The position numbers and the translations under genes were made by a program. A stretch of 12,257 nucleotides of DNA, from assembly GCA_937868025.1 (NCBI GenBank), contig CALMLJ010000347.1:1-12257 (forward strand), given 5' to 3'. The notes below the pieces were generated by a model, which worked only from the letters and a program-made list of their open reading frames with translations, was not told the origin of the DNA and did no database searches. The stretch is from an uncultured Acidimicrobiaceae bacterium (GTDB lineage Bacteria; Actinomycetota; Acidimicrobiia; Acidimicrobiales; Microtrichaceae). Shown piece after piece: positions 7,829-12,257 of this stretch. The number at the start of each line of letters is the position of its first letter. Position 1 is the stretch's first letter.

Positions 7829-10585
7829 GTGGGGAACCGTTCGATGTGGAGGACGCCGGCGCAGGCGCGGGCCGATCGGCGACGGCGGCGGGCAGGCAGT
7901 GCTGCGGTGGCGACGCTGATGGTCGGCGCCGTGCTCGTGCCCGCGTTGATGGCCGGCGCGACGTCGGTGCAGATCACGTCGGCGGGGCCCTTGACCCGCA
8001 TCGCTACCTCGGCCGATCTCAACTGCTCGGCCGATCACCAGCTCGACGGCGCCGGCGCCTTCTACGGCGACACGGCGTGCGTCACCGCGCTCGCGGTCGG
8101 CTCGACGTTGTTCCGTCCCGCCGTCGTGCCGATCGGCGACGAGATCCTTGGGGGTTCGCTCCTCCTGGGGAGCTTCAACCAGGTCGGTCCGTCCGGCACC
8201 GGGACGGCGGCGAATCCGTTCACCCTCGACACCAATACCGTGACCCAGGACGGGCAGACCGACGTGTTGCAGCGGGACTCCTACGTCGTCGGAGCGGAGT
8301 CGTGGCGCACCGACGTCTTCCTCCGGAACCGCCGGACGACGCCCGTCACCGCGACGTTGTACCGCGCTGCCGACTGCAACCTGCAGGAGTCCGACTTCGG
8401 CTTCGGCTCCTACGATCCGGCGACCGGAGCCGTGGCCTGCCGAGGGGTGGCCGACCCCCTCGACGAGACCCCCGAGCCCGGCCCGCGCCTCGAACAGTGG
8501 ACGCCGATCACGCCGGGGAGCCGCGCCTTCGAGGGTCAGATGGAGGAGATGTGGACGTTGATGGCCGCCCGGCAGGCCTTTCCGGCCACCTGCAGCTGCG
8601 GTGACTACGTCGACAACGGCGCCGGGCTCAGCTGGACCGTCACCCTCCCGCCGTCGGAATGGGTGACGATCTCGTCGCTGGTCAGCATCTCGCCGTCCGG
8701 TGTCGCGCCGTTGACGACATCGGTCGCCGCCGACGCCCCGACCACACCCGTCGGCGGCGCCAATGGCTACACCGTGACCGTCACGAATCCGAACGGGGCG
8801 CCGAAGTCGCTGACGTCGGTGTCGAACCTCCTCCCCGACGGATTCGCGTACCGGCCGGGCACCACGTCGGGAGCCGTTTCGTCCGACCCCGAGATCAACG
8901 ACCAGCAGCTCACGTGGGACGGGCCCGTCGTGGTGCCGGCCAACGGATCGGTCACGTTCCACTTCGGGGTCGCCGTGTCGAACGTGGAGGGGACCTACTA
9001 CGACCTCGCCGGCGGCGACGGCGGCCCCACCACCGTCGTGCCGGCCGAGCAGGTTGCCCCCATCGTGGTGGGGCCGGCTGCGAACGACGACCCACCGACG
9101 GTCGATGCCGGCCCGGTGCTCGATGCTGCGGAGGGATTCGCCTTCGCCGTCGAGGGCTCGGTCGTCGATCCCGACAGTGCTCCGACCGCCACCTGGACCG
9201 TGACCCCCGGTGTCGACACCGACCCCGGTGCGACGTGCACCGCGGAGGACCCGGCCGACCCGAGTACGAACTTCACGTGCAACGACGACGGATCGTTCAC
9301 CCTCACCTTGACCGCGGCGGACGAGGGGTTCCCGCCCGTCTCCGACACCACCGTGGCGACGGTTCGCAACGTCGCCCCGGGTCTGATGAACCCGACGCCG
9401 CAGCTCGGCGCGGCAGTGGGCGAGACGGTCGAGTTCGTGGTCTTCACGGGCGATGCCGGATCCAACGACACGCTCAGTTGCGCGGTCGACCGCGGCGACG
9501 GGACGACGATCGCCGGAGTCGTCACCGCCGGGGCCTGTCGTGCCTCCACCGTCTATTCGCTCCCCGACACCTACGCCGCCGTCGTCGAGGTCACCGACGA
9601 CGACGGGGAGACCGGTTCCGCCCCGGTCGAGGTGACCATCGAGGGCGCCCCGGACGCGGCGCCCGTCGTCGACGCGGGCGACGACCTCGCGGCGGTCGAA
9701 GGGAGCTCCTTCGTCGTGGACGGCTCCGTCGTTGACGACAGTCCAGCGGTCGCCGTCTCCTGGTCGGTGATCCCCGGAGCGGGTGTCGACGCCGGCGCCT
9801 CCTGCACGGCTGCGTCGCCGGCGAGCGCCTCGACCACGTTCTCCTGCGATGACGACGGGACGTTCACGTTCCGCCTGACCGCGGACGACGGCGTCAACGA
9901 CCCGGTGGGCGACGAGCTCCAGGTCGTCGTCTCCAATGCACCCCCGTCGATCGCGGTGACCACGCCCACGGCCTCCGGTCCGGTTGGCGCCACGATCGCG
10001 GTCGCCGCTGCCGTTGGCGATCCGTCGACCCACGACACCCTCACCTGCTCGATCGCCTGGGGTGACGGCACCTCGTCATCGGCCCAGGTGATCGCCGGCT
10101 CGTGCGCCGGGTCGCACGCCTACGGCACGGCGGGGGAGAAGACGGTCACCATCACGGCGTCCGACGACGACGGCGGCACACGGTCCGCCGCGACCCGCGT
10201 GACGATCACGAGCGCTCCGCCGCTCGGCCAACGCGTGCAACTGGTGCTGACCGGGTCGCTCTCGTACTCGGTCGACGCGACGGTGACGAGCGGCCGACTG
10301 GTGGTGTCGACCGACGGGCTCGGTGTGAGCCGGATCGCCGGCACCGTGAACCTGCCAGGCGTCCGGTCTGCGACGGCGACGGTCACGGTCGACCTGACCC
10401 GGTTCGGGCCCTTCCAGGTGTGGTTCGGTTCCGTCACCTGGAAGGACGGGACGTTCGGGGGTACCGCTCCGTTCCTCAACTCGTCGATCCGCTCCACGAA
10501 CGGCTCGGTGACCGGGTCGACCAACTGGCTTGCTGGCAAGTTCCCGTGGAGCCCGTACGCGCTCCGCTTCTCGGTCACGTCGTAG
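7829..10585 (+). CDS. Secreted protein with DUF11-like and repeated Ig/PKD-like domains (918 aa)
   Basis: The chosen GTG start gives an n-region rich in arginine (QARADRRRRRAG), a hydrophobic core (SAAVATLMVGAVLVPALMAG) and a likely cut near AGA-TS, a Sec-type signal peptide. An N-terminal domain of unknown type (about 50-295) contains several cysteines. A DUF11-like domain follows (about 298-404: YTVTVTNPNG ... LPDGFAYRPG ... LTWDG ... GSVTFHFGV). Next come four Ig/PKD-like domains in A-B-A-B order (420-517, 518-606, 607-706, 707-795), and a C-terminal beta domain (796-918). Each of the four has a cysteine pair. Domain B2 has the PKD-type WGDG; B1 has RGDG. There is no LPxTG motif or C-terminal membrane segment, so it is probably released or held non-covalently. 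Such domains are usual in extracellular adhesins and matrix proteins; no catalytic domain is visible. It starts 11 bases after the giant gene and ends 7 bases before the next. Confidence 0.87.
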   Translation: MGNRSMWRTPAQARADRRRRRAGSAAVATLMVGAVLVPALMAGATSVQITSAGPLTRIATSADLNCSADHQLDGAGAFYGDTACVTALAVGSTLFRPAVVPIGDEILGGSLLLGSFNQVGPSGTGTAANPFTLDTNTVTQDGQTDVLQRDSYVVGAESWRTDVFLRNRRTTPVTATLYRAADCNLQESDFGFGSYDPATGAVACRGVADPLDETPEPGPRLEQWTPITPGSRAFEGQMEEMWTLMAARQAFPATCSCGDYVDNGAGLSWTVTLPPSEWVTISSLVSISPSGVAPLTTSVAADAPTTPVGGANGYTVTVTNPNGAPKSLTSVSNLLPDGFAYRPGTTSGAVSSDPEINDQQLTWDGPVVVPANGSVTFHFGVAVSNVEGTYYDLAGGDGGPTTVVPAEQVAPIVVGPAANDDPPTVDAGPVLDAAEGFAFAVEGSVVDPDSAPTATWTVTPGVDTDPGATCTAEDPADPSTNFTCNDDGSFTLTLTAADEGFPPVSDTTVATVRNVAPGLMNPTPQLGAAVGETVEFVVFTGDAGSNDTLSCAVDRGDGTTIAGVVTAGACRASTVYSLPDTYAAVVEVTDDDGETGSAPVEVTIEGAPDAAPVVDAGDDLAAVEGSSFVVDGSVVDDSPAVAVSWSVIPGAGVDAGASCTAASPASASTTFSCDDDGTFTFRLTADDGVNDPVGDELQVVVSNAPPSIAVTTPTASGPVGATIAVAAAVGDPSTHDTLTCSIAWGDGTSSSAQVIAGSCAGSHAYGTAGEKTVTITASDDDGGTRSAATRVTITSAPPLGQRVQLVLTGSLSYSVDATVTSGRLVVSTDGLGVSRIAGTVNLPGVRSATATVTVDLTRFGPFQVWFGSVTWKDGTFGGTAPFLNSSIRSTNGSVTGSTNWLAGKFPWSPYALRFSVTS
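9086..10213 (+). repeat. Tandem duplication of a two-domain Ig/PKD module
   Basis: The coding segment 9086-9646 (domains A1 and B1) is matched at protein level by 9647-10213 (A2 and B2). A1 and A2 share VDAG...EG..F.V.GSVVD, a CTA...F.C.DDG.FT cysteine pair and a final N.AP. B1 and B2 share VG.T, NDTLSC or HDTLTC, a GDGT, a second cysteine (GAC or GSC) and DDDG. Both copies are of similar length (187 and 189 codons). This is an internal duplication of an A-B unit that has since diverged. Confidence 0.75.
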
Positions 10586-10592
10586 CCCACCG

Positions 10593-11321
10593 ATGAACCA
10601 GGTGTTCGGCCGAACGGCCTCCTCGACGATGGCCGCTCGTGCCGATGTCCGACTGGCCCGGACGTTGCCGTTCGAGCAGCGGCTCGATCACTCGGCGCGC
10701 TCGGATCTCGTCGAGCGGGGAGTCGTGCGTCACTTCCGGACCGGTGAGATCGCGTTCCTCCAGGGGGAGCGCGCCGGGCGCGTCGCGCTCGTGATCGACG
10801 GTGTGGTGAAGATGACGGCGGCGTCGGTCGACGGCAGGTCGACGTTCCTCGGCCTGCGCCACGCCGGCGACTGCGTCGGACTCCTCGAGGCCATGGACGG
10901 TGAACCTCGCACGTCGACGGTGACCGCGATCGTGCCGACGAGACTCCGGGTGATCCGGCTCGAGGAGTTCCGCGAGGTCCTTGCGCACAACGAGTCGGCT
11001 CGGGCAGCGGCGATGTCGGTGGTGGCCGAGCGTCTCCGCTCGATCGTCGACGAGCGACTTCGGTCCTCCGGATCGTCGCCGACGAGGCTCGCCGCGTGCC
11101 TTCTGCAACTCGCGGCCGAGCACGGTCGCGAGCATCCCGATGGATCGATCGCCATCGAGATCCCCCTCACGCAGGCCGACCTGGCCCTGATGATCGCCGC
11201 CTCGCGGGATTCGGTCGCCAAGACCCTCGTCACGTGGCGGCGCCAGCGGATCGTCGCGACCGCGCGTCGCCATCTCACCATCGTGGACGTCGAGCGCCTC
11301 CTCGCGTGCTGCGCGCCGTGA
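10593..11321 (+). CDS. Crp/Fnr-family transcription regulator with degenerate cyclic-nucleotide pocket
   Basis: It has an N-terminal cNMP-binding beta-roll (FRTGEIAFLQGERAG ... GVVKMTAASVDG) and a C-terminal Crp-type winged helix (LTQADLALMIAASRDSVAKTLVTW). ATG 10593 is 7 bases after the upstream stop; an in-frame ATG at 10629 would give 230 residues, the same length as the downstream paralogue from its ATG. Neither has a clear ribosome binding site. Numbered from 10629, the phosphate-binding cassette reads GDCVGLLEAMDGEPRTST (80-97): the arginine (R94) is kept, but the glutamate that contacts ribose in Crp is leucine (L85), and the first Glu is Asp. It may bind another ligand or none. The recognition helix has lysine where E. 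coli Crp has R185. No Fnr-type cysteine cluster is present. Its place at the end of the exported-protein operon suggests local control, which is an inference. Confidence 0.9.
   Translation: MNQVFGRTASSTMAARADVRLARTLPFEQRLDHSARSDLVERGVVRHFRTGEIAFLQGERAGRVALVIDGVVKMTAASVDGRSTFLGLRHAGDCVGLLEAMDGEPRTSTVTAIVPTRLRVIRLEEFREVLAHNESARAAAMSVVAERLRSIVDERLRSSGSSPTRLAACLLQLAAEHGREHPDGSIAIEIPLTQADLALMIAASRDSVAKTLVTWRRQRIVATARRHLTIVDVERLLACCAP
10604..10615. promoter_or_regulatory. Perfect 12-base palindrome between two candidate starts of the first regulator
   Basis: GTTCGGCCGAAC is a perfect palindrome lying between ATG 10593 and ATG 10629. If translation begins at 10629, the palindrome falls just upstream of the gene, where an autoregulatory operator could be. 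If it begins at 10593, it is simply coding sequence. GC-rich palindromes are frequent by chance here, so support is weak. Confidence 0.25.
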
Positions 11322-11388
11322 CGGCGGAGTCGGCAGAACCCTTCGGCGCCGACACCATGGGTGGCACCCGTGCCGAACGTTGATCGGT
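11322..11388. promoter_or_regulatory. Intergenic region between the regulators with nested inverted repeats
   Basis: This 67-base gap holds several dyads: the 10-base palindrome TCGGCGCCGA (11343-11352), GGGTG-G-CACCC (11359-11369), and arms TTCGGC (11342-11347) and GCCGAA (11372-11377) that enclose both. There is no following T-run, so it is not a typical intrinsic terminator. It is the only gap of note after gene 3, and it could hold a promoter or operator for the second regulator; I see no convincing -35/-10 pair. Confidence 0.35.
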
Positions 11389-12081
11389 ATGGGAAACTCG
11401 GCAGCCTTGGACGATCTCCCGCCTTCGTTTCTCGAGACGATCGACGATCCGGCGCGTGCTGCGCTCGATCGACTCGGCGTGCGTCGCAGATTCAAGCCGG
11501 GAACGACGGTGATGGCCGAGGGCGAGTCGGCGACCCGCCTCGGCATCGTGAGGTGCGGCCTGGTGAAGCTGACGGCGTCGCACCCCGACGGGTACGAGAC
11601 CGTGTTGGCCATCCGAGGTGCCGGTGAGCTCATCGGTGAGCTGTCGGTGTTCGACGGGCGGGCCCGCTCGGCCACGATCAGCACGCTCGTGGCGTGTGAG
11701 GTCCAGTTCGTCGAGTCCCGCGAGTTCCACGCCCTCATCGATGAGCACCCGGGCATCGCCGTTGCCGTGATCAGGACGCTCGTGGGTCGCCTCCGCCAGT
11801 CCGACAGCCATCGGGTGTGCTTCGGGGCGGACGGTGTCGGCACGCGGCTGGCCCGCGAACTGCTCCAACTCGCAGACCAGCACGGTGACGTGCTGCCGGA
11901 CGGAACGATCCACATCAATCTGCCATTCACGCAGGACGACCTCGCCGGTGTCGTGTCGGCGTCCCGGGACGCCGTGGCCCGGGCGCTCAAGACCTGGCGT
12001 GCGCAGGGACTGGTCGCGACGGGTCGTCGGCGGATCGAGTTGCTCGACCCGGCGGCGCTCTCGCGGCAATACCGATTGTGA
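11389..12081 (+). CDS. Crp/Fnr-family transcription regulator, cAMP-type pocket
   Basis: A 230-residue protein with the full Crp layout: cNMP-binding beta-roll (FKPGTTVMAEGESATRLGIV ... GLVKLTASHPDG), phosphate-binding cassette GELIGELSVFDGRARSAT (79-96) and a winged helix at about 180-225 (FTQDDLAGVVSASRDAVARALKTW). Unlike the paralogue just upstream, the cassette keeps the glutamate that contacts ribose (E84) and the phosphate-binding arginine (R93), so cAMP or a related nucleotide is a plausible ligand. The recognition helix keeps R193 and the arginine equivalent to E. coli R185, with Asp for E181. Residues SRDxVxxxLxTWRxQxxVAT are shared by both regulators, indicating recent common descent. 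ATG 11389 has no clear ribosome binding site; TTG 11380, three codons upstream, is an alternative start. The next gene overlaps its stop codon. Confidence 0.92.
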   Translation: MGNSAALDDLPPSFLETIDDPARAALDRLGVRRRFKPGTTVMAEGESATRLGIVRCGLVKLTASHPDGYETVLAIRGAGELIGELSVFDGRARSATISTLVACEVQFVESREFHALIDEHPGIAVAVIRTLVGRLRQSDSHRVCFGADGVGTRLARELLQLADQHGDVLPDGTIHINLPFTQDDLAGVVSASRDAVARALKTWRAQGLVATGRRRIELLDPAALSRQYRL

Positions 12082-12257
12082 ACGACTCCCCGCACGACGG
12101 CTCGGGGCAGCAGCCGGACCGTCGACGCATCGCCCGCGCCCCGTGGGCCGATGCCGACACCCTCGTCGGGTTGCTGGACGACCCCGACGGCCACACGCGC
12201 ATCGGCGCACTCGCGAACCCCAACACCCCGAGGAGCGCCCGTCTCGCCGCGCTCGCC
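12078..12257 (+). CDS. Unrecognised protein, N-terminal part only
   Basis: GTG 12078 overlaps the TGA of the second Crp-type regulator by four bases (GTGA), a typical translational-coupling arrangement. The frame is open for 60 codons to the window edge. The N-terminus is polar (NDSPHDGSGQQPDRRRIA), without a signal peptide. It is followed by WADADTLVGLLDDPDGHTRI and then GALANPNTPRSARLAALA. The ANPNTP...LAALA pattern resembles helical repeats of the variant leucine-rich (LRV) or HEAT kind, in which such units recur, but only one copy is visible. Coding potential is supported by the coupling, the absence of stops and GC-rich third positions. The function is unknown. Confidence 0.65.
   Translation, partial: MNDSPHDGSGQQPDRRRIARAPWADADTLVGLLDDPDGHTRIGALANPNTPRSARLAALA

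Noticed and set aside
7793..10033. A 746-codon minus-strand frame opposite the secreted Ig-domain gene
   Set aside because: It is Arg/Gly/Asp-rich without recognisable domains; the plus strand has a signal peptide and clear Ig-like repeats.
10575..12194. A 539-codon minus-strand frame across both regulators
   Set aside because: Both plus-strand genes show complete Crp/Fnr domains with conserved motifs, so the antisense frame is a shadow of GC-rich codon use.
1..12257. CRISPR arrays, tRNA or rRNA genes, insertion sequences or attachment sites
   Set aside because: No regularly spaced repeats, cloverleaf-forming segments, rRNA-like stretches, transposase motifs or terminal inverted repeats were seen; the repeats present are inside coding domains.

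Overview
The window is GC-rich actinobacterial-type DNA with strong G/C bias at third codon positions, ATG and GTG starts, tight same-strand packing and 4-base GTGA overlaps. The mix of RCC1-type, Ig/PKD-type and very large uncharacterised proteins, with paired Crp/Fnr regulators, would fit the class Acidimicrobiia (Ilumatobacter-like), but this taxonomic guess is an inference from style, not from a marker gene. I found no rRNA, tRNA, CRISPR array, insertion sequence or integrase.

All seven supported genes are on the plus strand. (1) 1-419: the C-terminal end of an RCC1-repeat (beta-propeller) protein cut by the window edge. (2) 420-537: a 118-base gap with a Crp-type dyad, a 10-base-period direct repeat and a strong ribosome binding site. 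(3) 538-3762: a 1074-residue protein with a twin-arginine (Tat) signal. (4) 3768-7817: a 1349-residue, largely beta-rich protein with no signal peptide and a single cysteine, 5 bases after gene 3. (5) 7829-10585: a secreted protein with a DUF11-like domain and an alternating A-B-A-B set of Ig/PKD-like domains, 11 bases after gene 4. (6) 10593-11321: a Crp/Fnr-type regulator with a degenerate cyclic-nucleotide pocket. (7) A 67-base gap, then 11389-12081: a second Crp/Fnr-type regulator with an intact-looking pocket. (8) 12078 to the edge: the start of an unrecognised gene that overlaps the previous stop by 4 bases.

Genes 3 to 6 are spaced 5, 11 and 7 bases apart and look like one transcription unit. 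The simplest reading is that the unit makes a large exported or cell-surface assembly: a Tat-exported protein, a partner without its own signal, and a Sec-type secreted Ig-domain protein, with a Crp-family regulator at the end of the operon. I cannot assign a biochemical function to the two giant proteins. They are the best candidate here for an undescribed system.
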